Shown: positions 52,386-64,000, counted from the first letter of the stretch. The stretch is DNA of 64,000 nt from Cupriavidus sp. AU9028 (GCF_019795295.1 NZ_JAIMCG010000002.1:1-64000), one strand, 5' to 3'. The notes: generated from the letters alone by a model not told the origin. Made by a program: numbers and translations.

Positions 52386-52882
52386 CATCCCAGGACCCCG
52401 TCGTGGCCCGGCTCAAGGCCGAGGCCACCCTTCGCGCGCGCGGCAATCGCTACGAGGACTTCGAGCCCGGCCGGCAGTTCACCCATCACTGGGGGCGCAC
52501 GCTGACCGAGGCGGACAACACGCTGTTCTCGGTGCTGACGCTGCACTACAACCCGCAGTACACCAACGTGGCGATGGCCGAAGCGGCCGGGCACGCGCGC
52601 ATTCCCGCCAATCCGCTGCTGGTGTTCAACACCGTGTTCGGCCTGTCGGTGGAAGACCTGTCCGAGGGCGGCGGGCCGTTCCTCGGCGTCGACGAGCTGA
52701 GCTACCTGGCGCCGGCCTACCCGGGCGACACGCTGTACGCCAGCTCGGAAGTCGTGGCGCGCCGGCCTGCCAGCAATCGTCCCGGCTACGGCATCGTGAC
52801 CTGGCACACGCGCGGCAACAACCAGCGCGGGGAAGCGGTGATCGAGTTCAAACGTTCCAATCTTGTGAGGACCAGGGCATGA
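52382..52882 (+). CDS. MaoC-family hydratase (first copy)
   Basis: 166 residues with the hotdog fold of MaoC/R-hydratases: YEDFEPGRQFTHHWGRTLTE, then DNTLFSVLTLHYNPQYTNVA (Asp-His catalytic pair equivalents D and H), RIPANPLLVFNTVFGLSV and ELSYLAPAYPGDTLYASSEV. It probably hydrates an unsaturated dicarboxyl-CoA such as mesaconyl- or itaconyl-CoA. The start overlaps the PrpD stop by ATGA. It is a different sequence from the second MaoC copy in the operon. Confidence 0.85.
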   Translation: MTSQDPVVARLKAEATLRARGNRYEDFEPGRQFTHHWGRTLTEADNTLFSVLTLHYNPQYTNVAMAEAAGHARIPANPLLVFNTVFGLSVEDLSEGGGPFLGVDELSYLAPAYPGDTLYASSEVVARRPASNRPGYGIVTWHTRGNNQRGEAVIEFKRSNLVRTRA

Positions 52883-54123
52883 CGATATCGGCAGACGGCA
52901 AGGGCTACATGACCGAAGAGCGCGAGATGATCCGCGAAGCGGCGCGCGACTTCACCATGCGCGAGGTGCTTCCGGTGGCCAACGCGCTCGATGGCCCGGA
53001 GGCGGAGATTCCGATGGCGCTGCGCGACAAGATGGCGCAAATGGGCTACTTCGGCATCACCATCCCGGAGGAGTACGGCGGCCTGGGTCTCGGGGTCTTC
53101 GAGTACTGCCTGATCTGCGAGCAGCTCTCGCGCGGCTGGATGTCGGTTGCCTCCATCGTCGCCCGCGCACAAGGCGGCTGGATCATGAAGGCGATGCCCG
53201 AGGAGATGCGGCGCGAGTACCTGCCGCGCGTGGTGCGCGGCGAGTTCCTCAATGCCAGCGCGCTGTCCGAGCCCGACACCGGCTCCGACCTGGCGTCGAT
53301 CTCCTGCCGTGCCGAGCGCGACGGCGACGACTGGGTGCTGACCGGCAACAAGTACTGGTGCACCTTCGCCGACGGGGCGGACTACCTGATCGTGTTCGCC
53401 CGCACCTCGCCGCCGCCGTCCGCCGACAAGCGCTGGGAGGGCATTTCCTGCTTCATGATCGAGAAGGCGCGCGGCACCTTCCCGCCGGGCATGACCGGCT
53501 CGCCGATTCCGAAGATCGGCTACTTCGGCTGGAAGACCTTCGAGCTGGCGCTGGACGGCGTCCGGGTGCCGGGGCGCAATCTGATGGGCGGCGAAGGCAA
53601 GGCCTTCCTGCTGATGGCCAAGGGGCTGGAAGGCGCGCGCGCCCATACCGCCGCGCGGGCGATCGGACTGGCGCAAGGCGCGCTCGAGGACGCCATCGCC
53701 TACTCGCTGGAGCGCCGCCAGTTCGGCATGCCGATCGCCGAGTACCAGGCGATCCGCTTCAAGATCGCGACGATGGCCACCGAGATCGAGGCGGCCCGGC
53801 AGTTGCTGTACTACGTCTGCAACGAAATCGACAGCGGCCGGCGCTGCGACAAGGAAGCGTCGATGGTGAAGTACTTCGCCTCCGAGATGGCCGAGCGGGT
53901 GACCTCCACCGCGCTGCAGATCTTCGGCGGCGCGGGCTACACCAAGCTGTTTCCGGTCGAGCGCTACTGGCGCGATGCGCGGCTGACCAAGATCTTCGAG
54001 GGCACCTCCGAGATCCAGCAGCGCATCATCGCCAGCAGCCTGCTGGGCCGTTCCGAAGTGGAAACGATGATTGCCGGCCGCGCCTTCGAGCAGCGGCAGG
54101 GCGCTACGAGGAGCCACGCATGA
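52879..54123 (+). CDS. Acyl-CoA dehydrogenase
   Basis: 414 residues. The family landmarks run in order: YFGITIPEEYGGLGLGVFEY, NASALSEPDTGSDLASISCR (flavin and substrate loop), GIKYWCTFADGADY, RQFGMPIAEYQAIRFKIATM and RDARLTKIFEGTSEIQQRII, whose glutamate in FEGTSEIQ is the position of the catalytic base. The N-terminus carries no targeting sequence. In this operon, flanked by two MaoC hydratases, it most likely oxidises a saturated (methyl)succinyl-CoA-like ester. The start overlaps the upstream stop by ATGA. Confidence 0.92.
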   Translation: MTISADGKGYMTEEREMIREAARDFTMREVLPVANALDGPEAEIPMALRDKMAQMGYFGITIPEEYGGLGLGVFEYCLICEQLSRGWMSVASIVARAQGGWIMKAMPEEMRREYLPRVVRGEFLNASALSEPDTGSDLASISCRAERDGDDWVLTGNKYWCTFADGADYLIVFARTSPPPSADKRWEGISCFMIEKARGTFPPGMTGSPIPKIGYFGWKTFELALDGVRVPGRNLMGGEGKAFLLMAKGLEGARAHTAARAIGLAQGALEDAIAYSLERRQFGMPIAEYQAIRFKIATMATEIEAARQLLYYVCNEIDSGRRCDKEASMVKYFASEMAERVTSTALQIFGGAGYTKLFPVERYWRDARLTKIFEGTSEIQQRIIASSLLGRSEVETMIAGRAFEQRQGATRSHA

Positions 54124-54608
54124 AGACCCATGCGATGACCAGCGACGACGGCTATTTCGAGGATTTCGCTCCCGGCATGTTGATCCGCCACGCCCGTGGC
54201 AAGACCGTGACGGAGATGGACAACGTGCTGCTGACCAACATGGTGATGAACACCGCGGAGGGGCATTTCAACGAGGACGCGATGCGGCGCGCGTCCAACG
54301 GCATCTTCAGCCAGCGGGTGGTCTTCGGTGGCATCAATCTGTCGATGGTGCTGGGCCTGGCCGCGCAGGATACCGCCGAGCAGTGCCTGCGCGAGATCGG
54401 CATGGACAAGATCCGGTTGTCGCACCCGGTATTCCACGGCGATACCCTCTACGCGTTCACCGAGGTGCTGGCGACCGAGCCGTCGGGCCGCGCCGACGCG
54501 GGAATCGTGCGCTTCCGCCATTTCGGCATCAATCAGGACGACAAGCTGTGCGTGCAGGCCGAACGCACCGTGCTGCTCAAGCGCAAGAGCCATTGGGGCA
54601 ACGCATGA
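54120..54608 (+). CDS. MaoC-family hydratase (second copy, mesaconyl-CoA hydratase-like)
   Basis: 162 residues: YFEDFAPGMLIRHARGKTVT, EMDNVLLTNMVMNTAEGHFN, GIFSQRVVFGGINLSMVLGL, SHPVFHGDTLYAFTEVL and RHFGINQDDKLCVQAERTVL. This style (GKTVTEMDN, NTAEGHFN) resembles mesaconyl-CoA hydratases more than crotonyl-type MaoC. Both ends overlap neighbours by ATGA. Together with the first MaoC it could form consecutive hydration steps. Confidence 0.82.
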   Translation: MKTHAMTSDDGYFEDFAPGMLIRHARGKTVTEMDNVLLTNMVMNTAEGHFNEDAMRRASNGIFSQRVVFGGINLSMVLGLAAQDTAEQCLREIGMDKIRLSHPVFHGDTLYAFTEVLATEPSGRADAGIVRFRHFGINQDDKLCVQAERTVLLKRKSHWGNA

Positions 54609-55900
54609 CGACCGCCGCAACCCGGCAGGGGTCCCCACCGGGCGCACCGGGCGCACCGGGCGCACTGGGCGCACTGGACGGACTCGTCGTGCTGGACCTG
54701 ACGCAGATGCTGGCGGGCCCCTATGCCTCGATGATGCTGGCCGACCAGGGCGCGCGGGTCATCAAGATCGAGCCGCCCGGCGGCGACCAGACCCGACGCA
54801 ACGGGCCGCACCTGGAGGGCGCGGTGCGGCCGGAGCAGCGCGGCTACGGCGCCTACTTCGGCTCGATCAACCGCAACAAGGAATCGGTGGTGCTGGACCT
54901 GAAGCACGAGGCCGGCCGCCAGGCGCTGCTGCGGCTGGTGCGGCAGGCCGACGTGCTGGTCGAGAACTATCGCGTCGGCGTCATGGATCGGCTGGGGCTG
55001 GGCTATGACGTGCTGGCCGCGGAGAATCCACGGCTGGTCTACGCGACGCTGCGCGGCTTCGGCGATCCGCGCAGCGGTGCCAGCCCTTATGCGCAATGGC
55101 CAGCGTACGACCCGGTCGCGCAGGCGATGGGCGGCATCATGGGCATCACCGGCCCGCGCCGAGGCGGCGCGCCAACCAAGATCGGCCCCGGGGTTGGCGA
55201 CATCGTGCCGGCGATGTTCCTGGCCTACGGCATCGCGGCGGCCTGCTGGCGCGCGCAGCGCACCGGCCAGGGCCAGTTCGTCGACGTCGGCATGGTCGAT
55301 GCCGTGCTGGCGGTCTGCGAACGGCTGGTCTTCCAGTACGGCGTCACCGGCAAGGCGCCGGTGCCCGAAGGCAACGGCCATCCGCTGCTGTGTCCGTTCG
55401 GCCTGTTCCCGGCCGCCGACGGCTACGTCAGCCTGGGCGTACCCAACGACCGCTTCTGGGCACTGCTGGTGGCGCGCATGGGCCGGCCCGAGCTGCAGCA
55501 CGACCCGCGCTTTGCCTCCAACGACGCCCGCGTCGCGCATCGCGAGGCGGTCGAGGAGATCGTGGCGGCCTGGACGCGGGGGCAGACCAAGCAGCAGCTT
55601 GCGCAGGCGCTGGGCGGGGACATCCCCTTCGGCCCGGTGTTCGATGCCGGCGATATCTTCGCCGACCCGCATTTCCGCGTGCGCCAGATGCTGGTCGAGG
55701 TCGAGCAACCGGGCGCGGCGCGGCCGCTCACCGTGGCGGGAACGCCAGTGCGCATGAGCGCGACGCCGGGCGGCGTGCGGCGGCGTGCGCCGATGGTGGG
55801 CGAGCACACGGAGCGGACGCTGGCGGACTTCGGCTTCTCCCCGGCGGAGATCGCCGCGCTGCAGCCTGCAACCGCCCTGCCCTCCTCGCCGACGCGCTAG
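54605..55900 (+). CDS. CaiB/BaiF-family (class III) CoA-transferase
   Basis: 431 residues. Landmarks of class III CoA-transferases: VVLDLTQMLAGPYASMMLAD, ARVIKIEPPGGDQTRRNGP, FGSINRNKESVVLDLKHEAG, VLVENYRVGVMDRLGLGY and D199 in GPGVGDIVPAMFLAYGI, the catalytic aspartate that forms the acyl anhydride. The first 25 residues are the tandem Gly-Ala-Pro/Leu repeat. It may activate the free diacid, or move CoA between its carboxyl groups as Mct does in the 3-hydroxypropionate bicycle. The start overlaps by ATGA. Confidence 0.9.
   Translation: MTTAATRQGSPPGAPGAPGALGALDGLVVLDLTQMLAGPYASMMLADQGARVIKIEPPGGDQTRRNGPHLEGAVRPEQRGYGAYFGSINRNKESVVLDLKHEAGRQALLRLVRQADVLVENYRVGVMDRLGLGYDVLAAENPRLVYATLRGFGDPRSGASPYAQWPAYDPVAQAMGGIMGITGPRRGGAPTKIGPGVGDIVPAMFLAYGIAAACWRAQRTGQGQFVDVGMVDAVLAVCERLVFQYGVTGKAPVPEGNGHPLLCPFGLFPAADGYVSLGVPNDRFWALLVARMGRPELQHDPRFASNDARVAHREAVEEIVAAWTRGQTKQQLAQALGGDIPFGPVFDAGDIFADPHFRVRQMLVEVEQPGAARPLTVAGTPVRMSATPGGVRRRAPMVGEHTERTLADFGFSPAEIAALQPATALPSSPTR
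54636..54680 (+). repeat. Five tandem 9-base units in the CaiB gene 5' end
   Basis: Units CACCGGGCG (three copies), CACTGGGCG and CACTGGACG follow each other exactly, encoding a Gly-Ala-Pro/Leu repeat at residues about 12-25 of the CoA-transferase. The unit length keeps the reading frame, so copy-number change would only lengthen or shorten the flexible N-terminus. Confidence 0.8.
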
Positions 55901-55952
55901 CGGAGCGACGACTGGGCAAACGACACCACAACCTGAAATAACGGAGACAACC

Positions 55953-56876
55953 ATGCAACGCGATGCACAATCACGCCCCAGGCGTCTGCGCCGATGCCAG
56001 CTTTCGGTGCCCGGTTCGAGCGAGAAGATGATGGCCAAGGCCGCCGCGATGAACGTCGACTTCGTCTTCCTGGACCTGGAAGACGCGGTGGCGCCGTCGG
56101 AGAAGCGGCCCGCGCGCGCGAAGATCGTCGATGCGCTGAACCGGCATGACTGGGGCAAGACCACGCGCTGCGTGCGGATCAACGACCTGAGCACCGAATA
56201 CGCCTACGAGGACATCATCGAGGTGGTCGAAGGCGCCGGCCGCAATCTGGACGTCATCATGCTGCCCAAGGCAATGCAGGCGGCCGACGTCCTGTTCGTC
56301 GACAAGCTGCTCACCATGATGGAAACCAAGCTCGGACTGCCGCACCGCATCGGTATCGACGTGCTGATCGAGGAAGTCGAGGCGATGATGAACGTGGAGG
56401 CGATCGCCGCGTCGACGCCCAGGCTCGAATGCCTGATCTTCGGCATGGGCGATTACTCGGCCAGCCAGGGCGTCTCGGTGCGCGACATCGGCGGCAACGG
56501 CGCCTACCCCGGCGACATCTGGCACTACCAGCGGCACCGGCTCACCATCGCGGCGCGCGCCAACCGGCTGGACGCGGTGGACGGCCCCTTCGCCGATTTC
56601 CGCAACCCGGACCTCTACCTGCAGGAAGCGCGCCGGGCGATGACCCTCGGCATGGTCGGCAAATGGGCGATCCATCCGTCGCAGGTCGAACTGGCCCAGC
56701 AGGTGTTCTCCCCCACCGCCGACGACGTGGCGCGGGCACGCGACATGATGCGCGCCTACGAAGAGGCCACCGCACAGGGGCTGGGCGCGGTGCAGTACGA
56801 CGGCAAGATGATCGACATCGCGTCGATCCGCATCGTGCGCAATGTCGTCGAACGCGCGGACCTGATCGGCATGTAG
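55953..56876 (+). CDS. CitE-like CoA-ester lyase (malyl/citramalyl-CoA lyase-like)
   Basis: 307 residues with RRCQLSVPGSSEKMMAKAAA, FVFLDLEDAVAPSEKRPAR (metal-binding Glu/Asp), VIMLPKAMQAADVLFVDKLL, LIFGMGDYSASQGVSVRDIG and GKWAIHPSQVELAQQVFSP. It is longer and more Mcl-like than the divergent CitE homologue. The lyase would split the hydrated CoA ester into acetyl- or propionyl-CoA plus glyoxylate or pyruvate. A GGAGA ribosome site precedes the ATG; the gap to the CoA-transferase is 52 bases, so it is the same transcript. Confidence 0.88.
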   Translation: MQRDAQSRPRRLRRCQLSVPGSSEKMMAKAAAMNVDFVFLDLEDAVAPSEKRPARAKIVDALNRHDWGKTTRCVRINDLSTEYAYEDIIEVVEGAGRNLDVIMLPKAMQAADVLFVDKLLTMMETKLGLPHRIGIDVLIEEVEAMMNVEAIAASTPRLECLIFGMGDYSASQGVSVRDIGGNGAYPGDIWHYQRHRLTIAARANRLDAVDGPFADFRNPDLYLQEARRAMTLGMVGKWAIHPSQVELAQQVFSPTADDVARARDMMRAYEEATAQGLGAVQYDGKMIDIASIRIVRNVVERADLIGM

Positions 56877-56963
56877 GCATTCCATGCCGCGTTGGCGGCA
56901 GATCGGCGCAGCCCGCCGCCAGCCGGCCCGCTCATGCAGTGAGAACAACGATACGGAGACGAT

Positions 56964-57983
56964 ATGAAGCCTGACACATCGACGCCATGGATGGTGGACG
57001 AACGACGCCGCCGCTTGCTGCGTGCCGGCGCAGCCCTCGCCGTTCTGCCGCTGCCGCTCGCCTCGGCCCGCGCCGCCAACTGGCCGGCCCGCTCGATTCG
57101 CATCATCGCCGCGCAGGCGCCCGGCTCCTCCAACGACAGCACGGCGCGCGCATTCGCGGACTACTTCACCAGCGTGCTGAAGGTGCCGGTGGTGGTGGAG
57201 AACAAACCCGGCGGCGTCGGCATGATTGCCGCGGAAACCGTCGCCAGAAGCGAGCCCGACGGGTATACGCTGCTGTTCACCCTGCACAGCCAGCTGGCCC
57301 AGGCGCCGGTGCTGCTGCGCAAGCCGCCGATCGATCCGTCGCGTGACCTGGTGCCGATCGCGGCGGTCAGCACCGGCGTCGGCGTGATGGTGGCGAACAA
57401 AAACCTGCCGGCCAACAACTTCAAGGAGGTGCTGGCGCTGGCGCGCACCCGTCCCGTCTCGGTGGGCAACTACGGCGTCGGCTCGGGATGGCAGCTGATG
57501 GTGAGCCAGTTGAAGAAGGAGACCAACGCGCAACTGGACATCATCAACTACAAGGGCACCGGCGCGATGATGGGGGACCTGCTGGCGGGCCATATCGACG
57601 TAGGCGCGGGGTCGCTGCTCGGCATGACGGCCGGGCTGCAATCCGGCGGCCTGAAGCCGATCCTGGTCATCTCCGGCCCGCGTACGGACCGGCTGCCGGG
57701 CATTCCGACCTGGGCCGACGAGGGCTTCTCCAGTCCGGTCTTCCGCAATCTGACCGAATGCAACATGCTGCTGGGCCCGGCCGGCATGCCACCAGAGGTC
57801 GCCGCGCGACTGGCCGAACTGGTTTCCCGCTCGATCCACGAGTCGGAGCAGGTCAAGAACGTGCGCCAGCAACTGGGCAGCCAGGACACGCCGCTGACCG
57901 GCGATGCCCTGCGGCAGTTCATTGGCAGGGTCTGGCCCACCTATCAGGCGGCGACCAGGGAGATCGGGCTGACGCTGCAATAG
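56964..57983 (+). CDS. Bug/TctC-type substrate-binding protein with Tat-like signal
   Basis: 339 residues. The N-terminus ERRRRLLRAGAALAVLPLPL resembles a twin-arginine signal peptide, with cleavage probable after SARA. The Bug fold follows: WPARSIRIIAAQAPGSSNDS, NKPGGVGMIAAETVARSEPD, NYKGTGAMMGDLLAGHIDVG and GIPTWADEGFSSPVFRNLTE. It most likely binds the substrate degraded by the operon. GGAGA is 5 bases before the ATG. It is 87 bases after the lyase gene and ahead of a racemase gene. Confidence 0.9.
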   Translation: MKPDTSTPWMVDERRRRLLRAGAALAVLPLPLASARAANWPARSIRIIAAQAPGSSNDSTARAFADYFTSVLKVPVVVENKPGGVGMIAAETVARSEPDGYTLLFTLHSQLAQAPVLLRKPPIDPSRDLVPIAAVSTGVGVMVANKNLPANNFKEVLALARTRPVSVGNYGVGSGWQLMVSQLKKETNAQLDIINYKGTGAMMGDLLAGHIDVGAGSLLGMTAGLQSGGLKPILVISGPRTDRLPGIPTWADEGFSSPVFRNLTECNMLLGPAGMPPEVAARLAELVSRSIHESEQVKNVRQQLGSQDTPLTGDALRQFIGRVWPTYQAATREIGLTLQ

Positions 57984-58150
57984 CTGGGCAATCCCTCCGC
58001 CCGCTGCTGCCTCTGCCGTCCCCGCTGCGCTCGTTGGCCGGGCCGGCGAGGCAGCCCCTGTCCGGTCGAAAACGGGAAAACTGTACATGGCCGCGGGAGG
58101 GACGGGAGGGCTATCGTGGCGCCTCACCCACGGCAGAAGGAGAGGCGGCA

Positions 58151-58849
58151 GTGAAGACCATCGGACTGATCGGCGGCATGAGCTGGGAATCGTCGGCGGC
58201 ATACTACCGGCTGATCAACCAGGGGATGAAGGCCCGGCGCGGGGGCCATTGCAATGCGCGCAGCATCATGGCGACCGTCTGCTTCGAGGACATCCAGGCG
58301 CTGCAGCACGACGGCCGCTGGGACGAACTGGCAGGCCACATGCAGCAGGCCGCCCGTCAGGTAGAGGCAGGCGGCGCCGACTTCGTCCTGCTTTGCACCA
58401 ACACCATGCACCGCCTGGCGCCCGCCATCGAGACGGTGCTGAGCGTGCCGTTCCTGCATATCGTCGACCCGACCGCCGCCGCGCTGCGGTCCGCCGGCAT
58501 CCGCAAGGTCGGCCTGCTGGGCACCCGCTTCACCATGGAGCAGGACTTCTACCGGGGCAGGATGGAGCGGTTGCACGGCATCAAGGTGGTGGTGCCGGAG
58601 GAAGCCGGCCGCCAGACCGTCCATGACATCATCTATGGCGAGCTGTGCCATGGTGTCGTGCGCGACGACTCCCGCACGGCGTACCGGCGCGTGGTCGAGC
58701 GGCTGCAGGCCGAGGGCGCCGAGGGAGTGATCCTCGGCTGCACGGAGATCGGCCTGCTGGTCGGCGCCAATGACCTGCCGCTGCCGGTGTTCGACACCAC
58801 CGCGCTGCATGCGCAGGCCGCGGTGGCGATGGCGGACGTCAAGGTCTGA
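58151..58849 (+). CDS. Aspartate/glutamate racemase-family protein (YgeA/RacX-like)
   Basis: 232 residues, the size of E. coli YgeA. Both catalytic cysteines are present: C82 in LLCTNTMH and C197 in LGCTEIGLL. The opening KTIGLIGGMSWESSAAYYRL is typical of the RacX/YgeA group, amino-acid racemases with broad substrates. The start is GTG at 58151 with AGGAGAGG just upstream; the longer frame from 57488 is read across the Bug gene. Transcription with the operon is possible: the gap is 167 bases with no clear terminator. A role as a dicarboxylate isomerase is also possible. Confidence 0.85.
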   Translation: MKTIGLIGGMSWESSAAYYRLINQGMKARRGGHCNARSIMATVCFEDIQALQHDGRWDELAGHMQQAARQVEAGGADFVLLCTNTMHRLAPAIETVLSVPFLHIVDPTAAALRSAGIRKVGLLGTRFTMEQDFYRGRMERLHGIKVVVPEEAGRQTVHDIIYGELCHGVVRDDSRTAYRRVVERLQAEGAEGVILGCTEIGLLVGANDLPLPVFDTTALHAQAAVAMADVKV

Positions 58850-58865
58850 CGGCGGTTCGGCGGCC

Positions 58866-62024
<3,159 letters not shown>

Positions 62025-62033
62025 GGCGGCCCC

Positions 62034-63260
62034 TCAGTGCGTGTGCTCGGCGCTGGCCTTGCCCAGTTCCGCCTTCAGCACGAAGCTGTTGGCGGCGGCG
62101 TAGCGCTCGCCCGGCTGCAGGCCCTGCCGGATCTCGGTGCGCACGCCATCGCTGCGTCCGACCGTGACCGGCCGGGCCGCAAAGCCGCCGGGCACCGCGA
62201 CGAACACCGAAGGGCGGCCATCGACGGCATGCACCGCATCGGCGGCGACCGACACCGGCACATCGGCCGCCTCGCCCACCACGCTGACCGTGACGAACAG
62301 CCCCGGCCGCCATGTCATGCCGGGATTGGCCAGCGTGACGCGCGCCGTTGCCGTCCGGGTCTGCTCGCCCAGCAGGGCGCCCACGTACGAGACCGTACCC
62401 TGCGCTTGTCCTTCGAAGGACGTGGAGCGCACCACTACGTTCTCGCCCACGCGCACCCGAGGCAGATCTCCGGCCGACACGACGAAGTCGGCCCACACCG
62501 TGCGCAGGTCCGAGATCGTGAAGACGACGGTGTCCTCCTTGACCGCTTCGCCCAGCGTCAGGTGCTTGGCGACCACCATGCCGTCGAACGGTGCACGCAA
62601 CTCGAACCGATTGAGGCCACCCGCCGCCGGACCGGCGCCGATTGCCGCCAGCTTCTGGCGCGCGTTGCCGACCGCGATACGGGCCTCTTCCAGCGCCGCG
62701 CGGGCCTGCAGGAAATCCTGCTCGGCGGAGATCTTCTCCTCCCACAGCCGCTTCTCGCGCGCGTAGACCGAGCCGGCAAGGTCCAGGCGGCGCTCGGCCG
62801 CCAGCAGTTCGCTGCGCTGGTCGGAGACGCTGGTGCTGGCGATGACCGCCAGCACCTCCCCCTTGCGGACCCGCTGGCCGATCGCGGCAGGCACGGCCTC
62901 GGCCACGCCGGCGACCCGGGGCACGACATGGGCGGTGCGGTCTTCATTGAAGCGGATCTCGCCGGGGAACTGATGCGTCAATGCAATGCTGGCGGGACCG
63001 GTGGTGTCGATGCCAATGGCGGCGCGCAGGCGCTGCTCGTCGGTCAGCCGGACGATGGCTGGTCCTCCTTGCTGCTGCGCCGGGGCGTCGGCGCCCCGGC
63101 CCTTGTCGTCGCCCTGCGCGTGCGCGTGCTCCACGTCATGGTCATGCCCATGGTCGTGGTCCCCGCCAGGACGGCCGCCGAGAAGGACCGCCGCCACGGC
63201 GACGATACCGGCAACGACGATGGCCGCGATCGCGGCGATTTGTTTCTTGCTGAGGCTCAT
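62034..63260 (-). CDS. czcB: CzcB periplasmic adaptor of the heavy-metal efflux pump
   Basis: 408 residues. The N-terminal helix (KKQIAAIAAIVVAGIVAVAA) anchors it, followed by a His/Asp-rich metal-binding stretch (GGDHDHGHDHDVEHAHAQG, residues about 32-50) typical of CzcB. Then come the membrane-fusion-protein parts: a barrel-sandwich domain (GEVLAVIASTSVSDQRSELL), an alpha-hairpin (EARIAVGNARQKLAAIG) and beta-barrel domains (LGEAVKEDTVVFTISDLRTV). It links CzcA to CzcC. The long open frame upstream of 63260 is czcC read in another frame. Confidence 0.9.
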   Translation of the reverse strand: MSLSKKQIAAIAAIVVAGIVAVAAVLLGGRPGGDHDHGHDHDVEHAHAQGDDKGRGADAPAQQQGGPAIVRLTDEQRLRAAIGIDTTGPASIALTHQFPGEIRFNEDRTAHVVPRVAGVAEAVPAAIGQRVRKGEVLAVIASTSVSDQRSELLAAERRLDLAGSVYAREKRLWEEKISAEQDFLQARAALEEARIAVGNARQKLAAIGAGPAAGGLNRFELRAPFDGMVVAKHLTLGEAVKEDTVVFTISDLRTVWADFVVSAGDLPRVRVGENVVVRSTSFEGQAQGTVSYVGALLGEQTRTATARVTLANPGMTWRPGLFVTVSVVGEAADVPVSVAADAVHAVDGRPSVFVAVPGGFAARPVTVGRSDGVRTEIRQGLQPGERYAAANSFVLKAELGKASAEHTH

Positions 63261-63279
63261 GCTTGTCACGATGGCGCGA

Positions 63280-64000
63280 TTACTGGCCGACGATGCGGTC
63301 GATGGAAGTGGCCGCCTGATAGGTGCGGGCGAGAACGTCGAGATAGCGCAAGCGGGCCTGGAACAGCGTCCGCTGGGCGTCCAGCACATCGAGGAAGCCG
63401 AACTTGCCGGCTTCGAAGCCGCGCAACGCCACCTGGTAGGCGCGCTCCGCCCCGGGCAGGACCGTCGTCCGTAGCGTGCTGGCCGCGACTCGCGCGGCGT
63501 CGAGCTGGTTCGATGCCTGCAGCAGCTCGGTGCGCAGCCGGATTTGCGTGGCGCGGTATTCGTCCTGCGCCTTGTCGGCACGGCGGATGGCTTCGTAGAG
63601 ATTGCCCTGGTTGCGGTCGAACAACGGCAACGGAATGGCGACACCGAGCACCGCCATGTTGCGGTTGACCTCGTTGTCGCGCTGGGCACCGACGCTGACC
63701 GTGATATCGGGATACCGGCGGCTTCGCTCCACGGCGACCTGCGCCTCGCGCCGCTCGATGGCCAGCCGGCTTGCGGCCAGCAGCGGCGAGCCCTCCAGCC
63801 GCGCCTGCAGCGCATCCCCGGCGGGACGCGAGGGCAGCGCAGCGAGGTCTCCCACCGCCTGGGTGAAGCGCGGCGCGGTATTGCCCCACAGCGCGGCCAG
63901 CGCCACGCGGGCCGTGCGCAATTCGGCCTCGGCCTGCGCCAGTTCGAGCTGCGCGTTGGCCTGCTCGACCTCCGCACGGGTCTGCTCCAGCGGCGGCACC
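63280..64000 (-). CDS. czcC: CzcC outer-membrane channel of the heavy-metal efflux pump (5' part outside the window)
   Basis: About 240 C-terminal residues of a TolC-family protein, with the reading frame open to the right edge. The second half of the outer-membrane factor repeat is visible: LGVAIPLPLFDRNQGNLYEA, LRTTVLPGAERAYQVALRGF and FGFLDVLDAQRTLFQARLRY. A full CzcC has about 420 residues, so 40% is missing here. It lies 20 bases before czcB, in the standard czcCBA order. Confidence 0.9.
   Translation of the reverse strand, partial: VPPLEQTRAEVEQANAQLELAQAEAELRTARVALAALWGNTAPRFTQAVGDLAALPSRPAGDALQARLEGSPLLAASRLAIERREAQVAVERSRRYPDITVSVGAQRDNEVNRNMAVLGVAIPLPLFDRNQGNLYEAIRRADKAQDEYRATQIRLRTELLQASNQLDAARVAASTLRTTVLPGAERAYQVALRGFEAGKFGFLDVLDAQRTLFQARLRYLDVLARTYQAATSIDRIVGQ

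Overview
The window looks like chromosome (or second replicon) sequence from a high-GC Burkholderiaceae bacterium, most likely Cupriavidus or a close relative. The support is the gene families: several Bug/TctC tricarboxylate-binding proteins, CaiB/MaoC/CitE/acyl-CoA dehydrogenase catabolic operons, IclR and LysR regulators, a CzcCBA heavy-metal exporter whose CzcA proton-relay residues fall at the same numbers (D402, D408, E415) as in C. metallidurans CzcA, and a short dispersed inverted repeat common in this group. Genus is inference; no rRNA or tRNA gene was seen.

Layout. 1-5.7 kb: tail of an IS110 transposase, a LysR regulator, a divergent monooxygenase/AraC pair, yggL, a 35-residue membrane peptide, and a LysR regulator divergent from an NTF2-like protein. 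5.8-16.4 kb: trehalase; an alpha-hydroxyketone quorum-sensing pair (CqsA-type synthase plus membrane kinase); an ABC exporter divergent from a methyltransferase; a lipoprotein metallo-beta-lactamase-fold hydrolase; an exported argininosuccinate-lyase-like enzyme; and a degenerate receiver protein behind a well-matched sigma-54 promoter.

16.4-32.6 kb: a long, tightly overlapped minus-strand capsule operon, kpsF-M-T-E-D, a 1152-residue glycosyltransferase-like/HAD fusion, an acetyltransferase, kpsC, kpsS, a 113-residue membrane protein, a membrane alpha/beta hydrolase and, 17 bases further on, a cytochrome P450. The Kps proteins make and export a Kdo-linked group 2-type capsule; the fusion protein is the best candidate polymerase.

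33-41 kb: ilvD, a diguanylate cyclase, a malate:quinone oxidoreductase with a signal peptide, an SMP-30 family protein, and the remnant of a Bug gene directly behind an IclR gene. 41-45 kb: a Bug / enoyl-CoA hydratase / ADP-forming acyl-CoA synthetase / IclR operon, with a TTCCA-rich operator-like site upstream. 45.4-49.1 kb: response regulator, sensor kinase and EptA-type phosphoethanolamine transferase, a PmrAB-EptA-like lipid A module.

49.1-58.9 kb: IclR regulator, a CitE-like lyase, then a divergent operon of PrpD-family protein, MaoC, acyl-CoA dehydrogenase, MaoC, CaiB CoA-transferase, CitE-like lyase, Bug protein and aspartate racemase. Two identical perfect palindromes lie in the divergent promoter region. 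The enzyme set fits catabolism of a branched C5-type dicarboxylate through CoA esters (inference). 58.9-64 kb: czcA, czcB and the 3' part of czcC on the minus strand, running off the window.
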